Positions 1-9,623 of a stretch of 25,659 nucleotides of DNA are shown piece by piece (position 1 is the first letter of the stretch; each line of letters opens with the position of its first letter). A program made the position numbers and the translations under genes. The notes under the pieces were generated by a model, which saw only the letters and a program-made list of their open reading frames with translations, made no database searches and was not told the origin of the DNA. The DNA comes from Seison nebaliae. Its lineage: Eukaryota > Rotifera > Pararotatoria > Seisonacea > Seisonidae. Location of the stretch: positions 1-25,659 of the forward strand of contig JALJEE010000576.1 of assembly GCA_023231475.1 (NCBI GenBank). The letters run 5' to 3'.

Positions 1-123
1 TCTCATATTCCAGAATATTTAAGAGATGAAATCGTCATTGGAAGAAAACTTATCACTGATAACATGTACAGTAATCTATCTCATTTTCTTTTTAATTTAC
101 CCCGAGGGGATTTGATTTTATAA
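1..123 (+). CDS. 3' end of an unidentified protein gene (partial)
   Basis: Frame 1 is open from the first base of the window to a TAA at 121-123, giving 40 residues and ending NLPRGDLIL. The composition is ordinary soluble protein (RDEIVIGRKLITDN, then a hydrophobic FLFN stretch). The stop overlaps AATAAATAAATAAA and runs into an 18-A tract at 133-150, consistent with a polyadenylation region directly after the stop. I do not recognise the family from this tail. The gene starts outside the window. It could be a chance open frame, but the lack of stops in such AT-rich DNA and the poly(A)-signal context favour a real terminal exon. Confidence 0.4.
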   Translation, partial: SHIPEYLRDEIVIGRKLITDNMYSNLSHFLFNLPRGDLIL

Positions 124-592
124 TAAATAAATAAAAAAAAAAAAAAAAAATATTTGAGACTTGATAAGAATATTTTTTTTGGGAATGAAAGTTGATAGTA
201 AGAAGAACAATGTTGCTACAATTAATGAAATTAGATGCAAGTTGCTCGGATATATTTATTCGTTCAATCATCGTTCTAAATATTTTTCGATTCAATTGAA
301 CTTGAAGTTATTTGTAACTTATTAATGCGATTTTTATGAACTAGTCGTTTCTATGTCGAACACTCATAAGTCTTTGTTATGTGTTGATCGAACAGGTTGC
401 TACAAGGGTGCTTTTAGGTTGCTTCAAAATGTCATTTCCTCATGTCAAAAGAAAAATTACTTTAATTTTATTCGAAAAATGTAGAAAATTCAAAGTTCTG
501 ATTGTATTGATATTTCAAACTTTTCACATATTTCTTTAGAACAATAGAATAATTATCATTATTTCTTCAAAATTTTTCTTCCATAAAACTGT
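124..592. other. Intergenic, convergent 3' flanks
   Basis: This lies between the stop of the partial gene on the + strand and the stop of the fibrinogen-like gene on the - strand. It is AT-rich, with an 18-A run at 133-150 and several loose copies of GTTGCTNC (for example near 211, 240, 397 and 418). I see no coding frame or RNA gene. Confidence 0.5.
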
Positions 593-1395
593 TTAATTTG
601 GGAAATCAAATTTAATTCGTATTGTCAAACGGTTTGCATAAAATTTGAACATAAACTTAGTCACATACGGAATATTGCATCTGCCCCAAAATGCATATTT
701 TCCATTCACTTCGAATGGACTTCCATGACTTGTCTTTCTGTTTTGAGGACAAGTTTTCAGAGAGGTCTGTTCGTTAAATCCTTTTCCTATACTTGGTCCA
801 AGGTTTGCTAAATATCCGGTTTGCTCGTTCCCAAAAGTACAATTCGAATGCTCAAAATTACCATCAGGCTTATTATACTTGATATAAAAATTTACCGTCA
901 ACGGCCACAATTGACTTAATCGATGTAAAAAATCATTTCCCACCCAAAAATTTTGATCGTTTTCAACCCAACCTTTCGAATAGTCATCCCAAGTTTTTTT
1001 GTAATAAAATTCCGTATCTGAAAATTTTATATAATTGTCCATACCTGTATTCTTAGTTGGGAATTCTTCATATTTCATTAATTGGTCGTAAATGAAATTA
1101 TATTCTATACAAATATTAAGAGGAGTTAAATACCGAATTAATAGTAACTCGAGTTCAAAAATAAATCTTTCTTCATTTTGAATAAATCCAGATTAATTCG
1201 AAATAATTGATAAACTTTCCCTTTTTTCGAATAAATTCCAAAACAAGAAGAATGTTCTTTACAAATTCTTAAATGACAAATTATTTCAGAATTTGAAAGA
1301 GTTTTTTTCGTTTTTAGAATATATTTTGTTGTACTTGAAAAATTGATGAGAAATGAGAATGTTATCAAAATTTTAAGAAAATATCCCAAATACAT
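593..1395 (-). CDS. Secreted fibrinogen-related domain protein, two exons
   Basis: Model: complement of 1149-1395 joined to 593-1104, 252 aa. The intron 1105-1148 (44 bp, GTTACTAT...TATAG) keeps frame; the GTA further on lies after an in-frame stop. Residues 1-21 are a hydrophobic signal peptide. Residues 35-70 contain C40, C45 and C51 in CHLRIC...SSCFGIYSKKGKVYQLF, resembling a short PAN/apple-type module. Residues 110-252 resemble the fibrinogen C-terminal domain: WDDYSKGW (121-128) and FWVGNDFLHRLSQL (135-148) match its DYKxGFG...WLGNDxIHxLT core. The second half is divergent: the calcium-site D-x-D and the GGWW...NLNG block are absent. Such proteins act outside the cell as lectins or adhesion molecules in invertebrates; that role is inferred. 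The fibrinogen match is fair, the PAN match weak. Confidence 0.6.
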
Positions 1396-1750
1396 TTGTC
1401 CAACTTTTCTTTCCGTTAAAAAATATTTTATGTTTCATTATGTTTCTATTTTATACCAATGGGAATTTGATCAATAAATAATAATAATAATTATGGGAAA
1501 GAAACTTGGGACAAGGTTTAGTTTTCAATTCCTTCTAATTAGAATTATGCAAACTGCCAATTGACGAGTATAATTATAACTAAAATTAATATGAAAGTTA
1601 TCGAATAATCAACGAATTATTGAATTACGAACAAGGAGAAGAATAACGAATCTTGTTAATATGAGATTTCTCTTAGTTCTGAATTTTATAAAGGAAAGAC
1701 TCTTTGATAACTATGATTAAAAAACATATTTCTTTTAGAGCCGATTTTAA
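1396..1750. other. Intergenic, 5' flank of the fibrinogen-like gene
   Basis: This AT-rich stretch holds the presumed promoter of the - strand fibrinogen-like gene and the left edge of the MULE relic. I see no recognisable gene or repeat. Confidence 0.4.
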
Positions 1751-2158
1751 GCGGAACAAATCAAGAATTATACTATATGGTATATGGTATATCCAACTTT
1801 TTCAGTCTGTCCAAACGAATTTGTTCAATTATATATCCTGAATGTGCAATTGGAAGGTGGGTGTATAATGACACCTATATTTATTCTAATGAAAAATCGA
1901 TCCCGTGGATCATACGAGGAAGCCTTTAGTTTGTTAAGAATAAAATGGAATTCAATTTCGAAAATGTTTCCTTTGATTTCGAAATGGCCTCATACAATTT
2001 TGACAGGAAAGAGAGTTTGGCCAAATTGTGAGGTTCATTGGTGCTATTTTTATTTCAAACAATCGATATACCGGAAGATCCAGAGTAATGAAGAATGGTT
2101 AACGAGATACGCAAAACAACGTACTTTTCGTGTCGAGGTTAACCGACTTAACAACTAA
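1751..2158 (+). pseudogene. MULE-type transposase relic, DDE core region
   Basis: The open frame runs from after a TAA at 1748-1750 to TAA 2156-2158. It matches the catalytic middle of MULE transposases in order: W-Y-M...TFSVCPNEFVQLY, then CIMTPIFILMKNRSRGSYEEAF (the P-x-x-Y-x-L-x-x-x-K-x-x-x-Y segment), a shortened ILTGKR, then WPNCEVHWCYFYFKQSIYRK (the CxFHFxQ block). The first catalytic Asp (DGTF in active members) is replaced by YPTF, the second (T-D-F-E) is lost in LTGKR, and the H of CxFH is Y. There is no N-terminal FLYWCH or zinc-binding part and no C-terminal part. It is therefore a decayed fragment. A second, non-overlapping part of the same kind of element lies at 21576-21943, and a SINE-like copy follows directly. 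Confidence 0.75.
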
Positions 2159-2300
2159 AAAATTATTAAGGTTAACTGTAGTATTGCTTCAGTATCTGCG
2201 TAATTTATGAAACCTTGATAGTAATACCTGTACATCAAATATGGATATTCATTAACAAATCAACATTAATAAAAATGGTTCTTTAGCATTTTCTGAGCGG

Positions 2301-2435
2301 TTTTTTTTTAAGTGAAATTCCCGTCGGGATAAATTTTTTGATCGATCTCCTCTAAGGTCAGTGGTAGGAGATCTCTACGTAGCGTGAGACGTATGTCCCA
2401 TCGTTGTGGCGTTGGCAACGTGCATAAACCAATTG
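2301..2435 (-). repeat. SINE-like retroposon, copy 1
   Basis: Read on the - strand, the unit runs GCACGTTGCCAACGCC, then CACAACGATGGGAC, AGATCTCCT, CACTGACC, GATCGATCAAAA and TTTATCCCGACGGGAA, ending in a nine-A tail (T run at 2301-2309 on the + strand). The first half matches 20950-21030 and the second half matches 22340-22425. Compared with the 20935 copy it lacks the 5' end of the tRNA-like head. An A tail at one fixed end and a 5'-truncated head are typical of retroposed SINEs. Confidence 0.6.
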
Positions 2436-2440
2436 GTATT

Positions 2441-3589
2441 AAACTATAAAAATAATATTATTTAAACTATAAACATATTATACTAGAAGAGGAATAAGAT
2501 TGAAATGCCTTCCAGAAAGAAGTTAACCTTTCCTTGCAGTCAACCCATATACGAAGAAAATGAAAAGAATTCAATTAATTTGTAACAAAAAGGCATCAAG
2601 TCAACCCTGTTTTCGTAAAAAAGAACCCAGTCAACTCTTATTTTACCAATCAGAAAACTCTTAGAAAATTAATAATTTTTTAACTAATTAAGTAAAGAAT
2701 AACTAATAATAATAACATAAATTGAATACTGATGACTCATCACTGATGAGTAGAAATTCAGAAAAAATTTCTACTTATTTCTACTTCTATTAAAACGAAT
2801 ATTTTCGTTATTCATAAATTTCGTTGTCCTTTTTAGACGGAAACTTCATCATTTCAACCATTATTGTTTTTTTTAATTGACAATGATTTGTAGAGTTGTT
2901 GAACCCAATTAAATATTTACAATAGTTACAATTAGTTATTTCCAGTAAAAATATGTTTAAATGTCATGACTCATACCTCAATGACAGAACTTCTTAACGT
3001 CGGTTTTCAATTTCAATGAAATCTGAATTTTCCATTTCTTGACACATGAGTTACTTTGGGACCTTGACATTTTTATATCAATAATATATCAAGGATGGCC
3101 ATAGATAGTCGGTTGTATTGGAAACTATTAAAGAGAAAAAACTCCCACGAAATGTTCTTGATGTCATGCTAGCACAACAAACTTATATTCATTCCATTTT
3201 GTTTGGAGTTCAATTGGAGAAATATTTTAAGCAAAATTCTAATGATATTATGAAAATGATATTATTTAAAAAGAAGCTCAACTTTAAGAATTAAACAAAA
3301 CCTTTTTATTTTTAGTATATAAATGAACTTTGATTAGAATTTAAATGAATAATAATTTTGATTTGTGGAATTCGATATTTAGAAATATGAAACCACAAAA
3401 AATTAAGGGTCCATTTCATGGAAGAAATATATTTTGAAAGTTTGGCAAGTATATCAAAAACGCATGTTTCCTATCTTGTTTATATGATGCAAGAACATTT
3501 CGCAATACATTTCCTACATATATATAAGTATAATCATAAAATTTGTATTTGTATTCTTTTATTTAAAATAGAATACATTTCTCGTCAAA
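2441..3589. other. Intergenic, with one orphan coding-like frame
   Basis: This is mostly AT-rich non-coding DNA. It contains three loose copies of A/CAGTCAACC (near 2540, 2600 and 2630), a perfect 9-bp inverted repeat GTAGAAATT...AATTTCTAC (from 2750), and an open frame 3109-3294 with protein-like composition (ends KYFKQNSNDIMKM...KLNFKN) but no ATG at its start and no family I recognise. The right end is the UCH gene's promoter and 5' UTR. Confidence 0.4.
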
Positions 3590-4439
3590 ATGATGACTAC
3601 TGGTAAGCAGGAGGAAATTTATTGGAAACCGTTGGAAGCTAATCCGTCGACGTTTAATGAAGTTATTTTCACCATATTTCCTAGGATAATTCATGATAGT
3701 TTATTATGATTGTATAGTATGCGAAGGCTATTGGGATCAATTTGAGTCAACACGAATTTGTTGATGTTTATGGTTTAGATGAAGCATTGCTGGAAATGCT
3801 TCCGAAACCAATCGAAGCAATTATTCTCTTATATCCTCTGGAAGTTTCATTTTTCATAAATTCATTCTCTTAAATGAGACGGATTCTCAGGAAAATACCG
3901 TCGTTGAAAATGATCCGAAAAATAATTCAAAAATATCTCAAAACGTTTGGTTCACAAAACAAACGGTACGAAATGCTTGTGGTTCCGTCGCACTGATTCA
4001 CGCTATTGCTAATCTTAGAAATAAGATTCCATTAGATAGTTTGAATTTCTTAATAGTTTGAACAATTTTTATGATTAATTCGTTAGAAAATGGCGTGTTG
4101 AAGAAATTTTTCGATGAAGTCGATCCGTTGAGTTATGAAGAGCGAGGACACCGATTAGGGAAAGCTTGTGAGCTTGCATCTGCTCATGCTTCGACTGCAT
4201 TAGGAGGACAATCGGAAGTGATGGAAGCGACATCTAAACTTAATTTACATTTCGTCACTTTTGTGGAAGTGGACGGAAATATTTATGAGTTGGATGGTCG
4301 ACTTTCTGGACCTGTCCTCCATCAATGCTCATTGAAAGAAAACGGTTTCTTGAAATGTGTTGCTGCAATTATTCAAGATCGAACAAAGCGAACGAATAAT
4401 ATTAGATTTTCTTTGATGGCGATCGGAAAAAAAGAATAA
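3590..4439 (+). CDS. UCHL3: Ubiquitin C-terminal hydrolase, UCHL1/UCHL3 type, four exons
   Basis: Model: 3590-3661, 3718-3843, 3879-4038 and 4087-4439, 236 aa (human UCHL3 has 230). It cleaves ubiquitin or NEDD8 from small C-terminal adducts in the cytosol. Peptidase C12 motifs are intact: YWKPLEANPSTFNE (11-24), the oxyanion Gln94 and nucleophile Cys100 in KQTVRNACGS, His174 in LNLHFVTFVEVDG and Asp189 in YELDGR. These four residues are each shifted by exactly five from human UCHL3 (Q89, C95, H169, D184), which supports the splice model. Introns are 56, 35 and 48 bp and all begin GTT; the 35-bp one interrupts the less conserved segment after LLYPLE. Start chosen at ATG 3590 (or 3593 directly after). 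It converges on Rab6, with 180 bp between the stops. Confidence 0.88.
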
Positions 4440-4619
4440 AAGAATCTAATTAAAATATTGTTTTAAGTCAAATGAATTTTATAAAATAAAAATAAATTAT
4501 TTAATTATAATAAAAATATAGAGCTGATTACATTTTGATTAAAGAAAATGAGAAAAGATAACGAACGAAAGAAACCAAATAAAGTTTATTTAATAAATAT
4601 TCAGATCTCCCAACTCTAC

Positions 4620-5714
<1,095 letters not shown>

Positions 5715-6517
5715 ATGACAATCAAACGGAACAGAGTCGATAAGAGGATCCGACAAAAGAGGGAGAGTAAATTCTCATTGGAGAATATGAAGAAGAGATT
5801 AGAAGGAAGTGAGTTTCGGAAAATGAATGAAAAATTGTATAAAAATAATCCAAATGAATCCTTTCTCCATTTTCAAAAGAATAAAAAAGAATATGAGAAA
5901 TACCATTCGATCTATAAAAAACAAATTAATGATTGGCCATATAACCCTTTGAACCGAATAATTAAATTTATTAATACAAAGTTTATCTCATTCATTTGAA
6001 ATTATTTTAATTCGATTTAGTCCATCAGATTTCCAGCAAATTCGGTTATTGCTGATTTAGGTTGTGGAGATGCACGACTCGCTAAAGAAGTTAAACAAAA
6101 AAAAGTTTTCTCCATCGATTTAAATTCATCAAACAAATCCGTCATTTGTTGTAATATTGAAAAAGTTTTAATTTTAATTTCTATGAACTTTCTGAATTTA
6201 TCATTCAGACACCGTTAGATAATGAATCGATAGATATTGTAAATTTTTGTCTTTCCTTAATGGGAATTGAACAAACGAATATGATAAACGAAGCTAACAG
6301 AATTATGAAAATTGATGGGTCATTAATCATTACGGAGATATTGAGTCGATTTGATGGATATATCAATATTTTCGTTGAAAAAATGAAGAAACATGGATTT
6401 CAATTAACGGATAAAAAATCAGATGATTGGTTCATTCGATTTATATTCAAAAAGATAGAAACCAATAATTCCAAAACTGTTATCAAATTAAAACCATGTT
6501 CTTCGAAGAAAAGATAA
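5715..6517 (+). CDS. RRP8: RRP8 rRNA-processing methyltransferase, three exons
   Basis: Model: 5715-5980, 6029-6164 and 6209-6517, 236 aa. RRP8 (nucleomethylin) is a nucleolar SAM-dependent enzyme that methylates adenine-N1 in large-subunit rRNA. Features: LEGSEFRKMNEKLYKN (29-44) and WPYNPLNRIIKFI (74-86), both typical of the family; SAM motif I ADLGCGDARLA (97-107); NFCLSLMGIEQTNMI (146-160) with the family's CLSLMG; DGSLIITEILSRFD (170-183). The C-terminus is basic (CSSKKR). Intron 1 (5981-6028) uses the second of two nearby AGs (CATCAG), since only that restores KFPANSVIADLGCGD; intron 2 is 6165-6208. The long N-terminal tail of human RRP8 (456 aa) is absent, leaving essentially the catalytic domain. 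Its 3' end faces the Rab6-like gene. Confidence 0.9.
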
Positions 6518-6759
6518 TGAAATATTCGCTACTTTCATTTCTTTCTCATTTTAAATCAAAAATAAAATTTCTAATTTGAGATTTGGTTTTGACTAATAAT
6601 ATAGTTTTTCTATTAAGAATTTCTAGAATTATTAAATTCATCTAAAAAATTGTGAATTTCATTTGAAATGAAATAATATATAAAAATATATATATAGTTT
6701 ATAGTTCCATGAAGCAGGAAATTAAAATGTTTAAATCGAATAATAATTGTTAAAAATTA

Positions 6760-7386
6760 TCAGCAATAACACCAAGCATTTTGAGCTTCTTTCGTTGGTT
6801 CTTCTACTGTAATATTTTCGACACTTCGAGGTATCTGATCTGCGTTAATATCTTCCACACCTGGCATTGACTTTCCAATATTCATAAATAATTTTGATAT
6901 GTTCTCACCGGTTTTCGCACTGGTTTCAAAATATTGAATTTTATTTTTCTTCGCCCTCGCTTCACCTTGTTCCGTTGTTATTTGTCGTTCTTGAACTAAA
7001 TCGATTTTATTCCCAACCAGAAATATCAGGACGTCATTTCCTCGTTTTTTTCTAAAATCATTAATCCATGTTTTAGTTTCGTCGAAAGATGATTTTGAAG
7101 TAACATCATAAACGATAACGGCAGCGGTTGAATCCTGCATATAGGACGGAGTCAGAGCACGAAAACGTTCCTGACCAGCTGTGTCCCAAAATTGAAGACG
7201 AATAGCTTGTTCTCCGATATGAATCGTTTTACAAAGGAAATCTATTCCAACAGTTCCTTCATATTTGTCTTCAAAGGAATCATAAAGAAACCGAGTGAGA
7301 ACGCTCGTCTTTCCCACGTAGTGTTCCCCAAGAAAAATTATTTTGAACTTTTTTAATGGAAAGACCATATTCTCCTTTGCAGACAA
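6760..7386 (-). CDS. Diverged Rab6 paralogue
   Basis: Intact 208-aa intronless frame, clearly Rab6-derived: FPLKKFKIIFLGEHYVGKTS (9-28) shares FPLKKFK with the neighbouring Rab6 at 4620-5222. P-loop GEHYVGKT (20-27), [20 protein letters not shown] (67-86), NKID (126-129), ETSAK (154-158) and a terminal CYC prenylation motif are all present, so it should bind and hydrolyse GTP and be geranylgeranylated. Switch I/II residues differ from Rab6 (YEGTVGIDFLCKT for [23 protein letters not shown] for [10 protein letters not shown]), which probably changes effector choice. Met7 aligns with the Rab6 start and is an alternative initiator. The two paralogues lie on the same strand with RRP8 between them, suggesting a local duplication. 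The function is inferred. Confidence 0.88.
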   Translation of the reverse strand: MSAKENMVFPLKKFKIIFLGEHYVGKTSVLTRFLYDSFEDKYEGTVGIDFLCKTIHIGEQAIRLQFWDTAGQERFRALTPSYMQDSTAAVIVYDVTSKSSFDETKTWINDFRKKRGNDVLIFLVGNKIDLVQERQITTEQGEARAKKNKIQYFETSAKTGENISKLFMNIGKSMPGVEDINADQIPRSVENITVEEPTKEAQNAWCYC

Positions 7387-7872
7387 TTAACAACCTGTGG
7401 AGGATTCTTATTTGTTGATAATTATACTGCCTTAAGAATGACAAAAGCTAAAGTGACAACTCATCTGATGTTGGGAAATGAAGAGATTTATTTAATGGGA
7501 ACATTATTATATAAAAAATACTTCTAACTCAAAGGAGAATAATGAAAATTTCTCAATGTTCCGTCAAAATCTTACTGCTTAAGTTCATGAAGTTTAGAGA
7601 AATTCAATTTTATTTACATTTATTCATCTTCTTTCATTTAAACAAAACTTTTTCTAGAACTCATGTAATGTGACCTTCAACAGATAATAAAATAAAATAA
7701 GTATACTTCTCCTAACAGAAAATAGATCGAATAAAGAATAAAGATAAATTCTCATCAATTTTAATTGAAAAACATCTTTTGAAAACATTTTGATATTTTA
7801 TAAAACTGTAATATTGGTAAATATGAAAATTTTTATGTATAATACAATTTTTATGTGAAATGAATAAAAAAT
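7387..7872. other. Intergenic between GPCR 3' end and Rab6-like 5' end
   Basis: This 486-bp AT-rich stretch has both neighbours on the - strand, so it carries the GPCR's 3' UTR and the Rab6-like promoter. I see no coding frame or repeat. Confidence 0.4.
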
Positions 7873-8856
7873 TCAAAAACGACTGGTGGTTTTGAAACAG
7901 TTATGGAAAAGTTTCTGAAGAGCTTTATAGAATAGAAGAGAACCAAAAAATAATCTAAAGAATTGCAATGAATGATTGAAAATAAGAAAGTACCGTGCTA
8001 TAATAAAATAATGGAAATTCCTTTCGAATTCGATATGACCCAAATAGAATAAAGTTTCAAAGATGAAGATTGGTGAGGAATTGATAAGAAAAGTAATATT
8101 TGTAACGATGAGTATTCTTGATACATTAGATAAACGTTTCATTCGTTTACTTTGAGAATGATTCGATTTGAAAGAAGTTGAATTTGTGGAGCGGGTTATA
8201 TGATTTCTAATAACGGGTTGTATTATATTCTTCCGACTTGTCAGATGATGAATAATCAATATTGAACTAGTAATTAATGAGAGCATTGGAATGACGACAT
8301 ATGTTATAATAAGAATAACACTTGCTATCAGAATAGTAGCATGGCAAATATTTATTGGACCGATTTTAGTTAAGCTTAAATCGTTGATATAATCGATGGA
8401 TAATATTAGTGCAACGACAGCAATCATCAATACTTGAAAATTGATGTTGCAGATAATTGAGAAGATTTTCAATTTCTCTAACCGTTTAAAACGGATTTTC
8501 TTCAAATTTATTATTTTCAATATACAACAGAACGTGGTAATGAAGGCTGAGAGATGCATGAGCAAAATCCTTAATCCAACCAGTAATCGACAACATAAAT
8601 GCAAATAATTCTTTGGTAATTGAGAATGATTGAAAATGGCAGGTACTACATTGAGAAATAGAATCAATGTATCAATATACGTTTGGATTTCGAGACAATA
8701 AAAAATCTTCTTCCGCTTCAACGAACTAAATCTGATGACGATGGTGGCAAGTATATTGGTAACGGAAAAAATTATAATGGTAATTGGCATTAAATAATGA
8801 TAAATCAGTTTTGCCACTTGAAAACCATTTTGCGGGAGGTTTGTCGAATTAAACAT
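7873..8856 (-). CDS. Rhodopsin-family (peptide-receptor-like) GPCR
   Basis: Intronless, 327 aa, with seven hydrophobic segments at about 18-42, 55-77, 90-114, 130-155, 173-203, 246-270 and 283-308. The N-terminus carries an N-glycosylation site (NST, 3-5) and no signal peptide. C88/C89 before TM3 and C171 before TM5 can form the usual extracellular disulfide. TM6 reads RILIVTNITFLINSSPIFIF, similar to invertebrate FMRFamide/neuropeptide receptors. The third intracellular loop (about 204-245) is basic and Ser-rich. The standard activation motifs are weak: the DRY position at the end of TM3 is not recognisable (FCCILKIINLKK) and NPxxY in TM7 is replaced (FNHSLQFFRLFFGS). The C-tail has C320, a possible palmitoylation site. 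Ligand unknown. Intactness suggests a working but diverged receptor. Confidence 0.7.
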   Translation of the reverse strand: MFNSTNLPQNGFQVAKLIYHYLMPITIIIFSVTNILATIVIRFSSLKRKKIFYCLEIQTYIDTLILFLNVVPAIFNHSQLPKNYLHLCCRLLVGLRILLMHLSAFITTFCCILKIINLKKIRFKRLEKLKIFSIICNINFQVLMIAVVALILSIDYINDLSLTKIGPINICHATILIASVILIITYVVIPMLSLITSSILIIHHLTSRKNIIQPVIRNHITRSTNSTSFKSNHSQSKRMKRLSNVSRILIVTNITFLINSSPIFIFETLFYLGHIEFERNFHYFIIARYFLIFNHSLQFFRLFFGSLLFYKALQKLFHNCFKTTSRF

Positions 8857-9623
8857 TTCTATTAATCTATTTTCCAGAAATTTTCGTTTAGAGAGAATAT
8901 GTGAAGATAAATATGAATGATATGATGATAAATTTGTATTGACTTAAAAGGAAGAAAACAAATTCCTTAGAGCAATATCTTCTTTTAGGAGGGACATTCT
9001 CATACGATCCTTTCCTCCTATGTGAAAGAAATGGATGATGATTATTTTATTGAATGACGTAATTTATGGAAAGTAAATAGCTCATATTTCTGCACTCAAC
9101 TTTTTTCCGGAATATTCCTTCAACCTATTAATATATGTGTTAGGAGAATATGTTTTCAATGAGTCGTTTGAATGAAATACAATGAATCTTCTCAAATAAT
9201 TATTTGAATTCTTCAACAAATAATTCTTCCTTCAAAATTTTAATTAACTTATGAATAACATACTGTATTTATACGTTATATGTCATTTATCCGATTCGAT
9301 TTGAATATTGACGACATTTATATTGAACCATTCTATTTACAATCAAAAGAGTCAACATTATTCGAGGGATAGTTAAAAGTGTAAATTAAAATCTAAATAT
9401 CAAAAGGAATATCAGACCGAAAATTCGACTTTTCGTGTTCAGGAGACAAATGGAAACTCGTTTGGAAATCCAGTGGAATATATGAAACAAAATGGAATTA
9501 TTCAATCAGAACATACGTCTGATAAATTACTATTGGAATGGAAATTAATTGTTTATTTCAAAAGATTTAGTCGAAAGAAATAATTTCAGCGATGCTGGAT
9601 AATTTCATGTTTATTATGACCAC
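8857..9623. other. Intergenic with a possible small + strand gene (9280-9619)
   Basis: This separates the GPCR start from the CFAP57 stop. An ATG frame at 9280-9372 (30 codons, MSFIRFDLNIDD...LFEG) is followed by an open stretch 9377-9580 with protein-like composition (FRVQETNGNSFGNPVEY). A GTT donor at 9551 and AG at 9588-9589 would add a short last exon stopping at 9619, five bases from the CFAP57 stop. The two frames cannot be joined by any GT-AG pair I can find, so this is either a decayed gene or a gene whose structure I am missing. Confidence 0.3.

Noticed and set aside
133-150. A18 run as a retroposon tail
   Set aside because: It directly follows a stop codon and AATAAA repeats of the partial gene; no retroposon body precedes it.
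2729-2756. Hammerhead-ribozyme-like string: CTGATGA, a 6-bp hairpin, then GAAA
   Set aside because: Two extra bases separate the stem from GAAA, and the flanks pair with each other rather than with separate partners around a cleavage site; I found no matching stem I/III strand with a UH site nearby.
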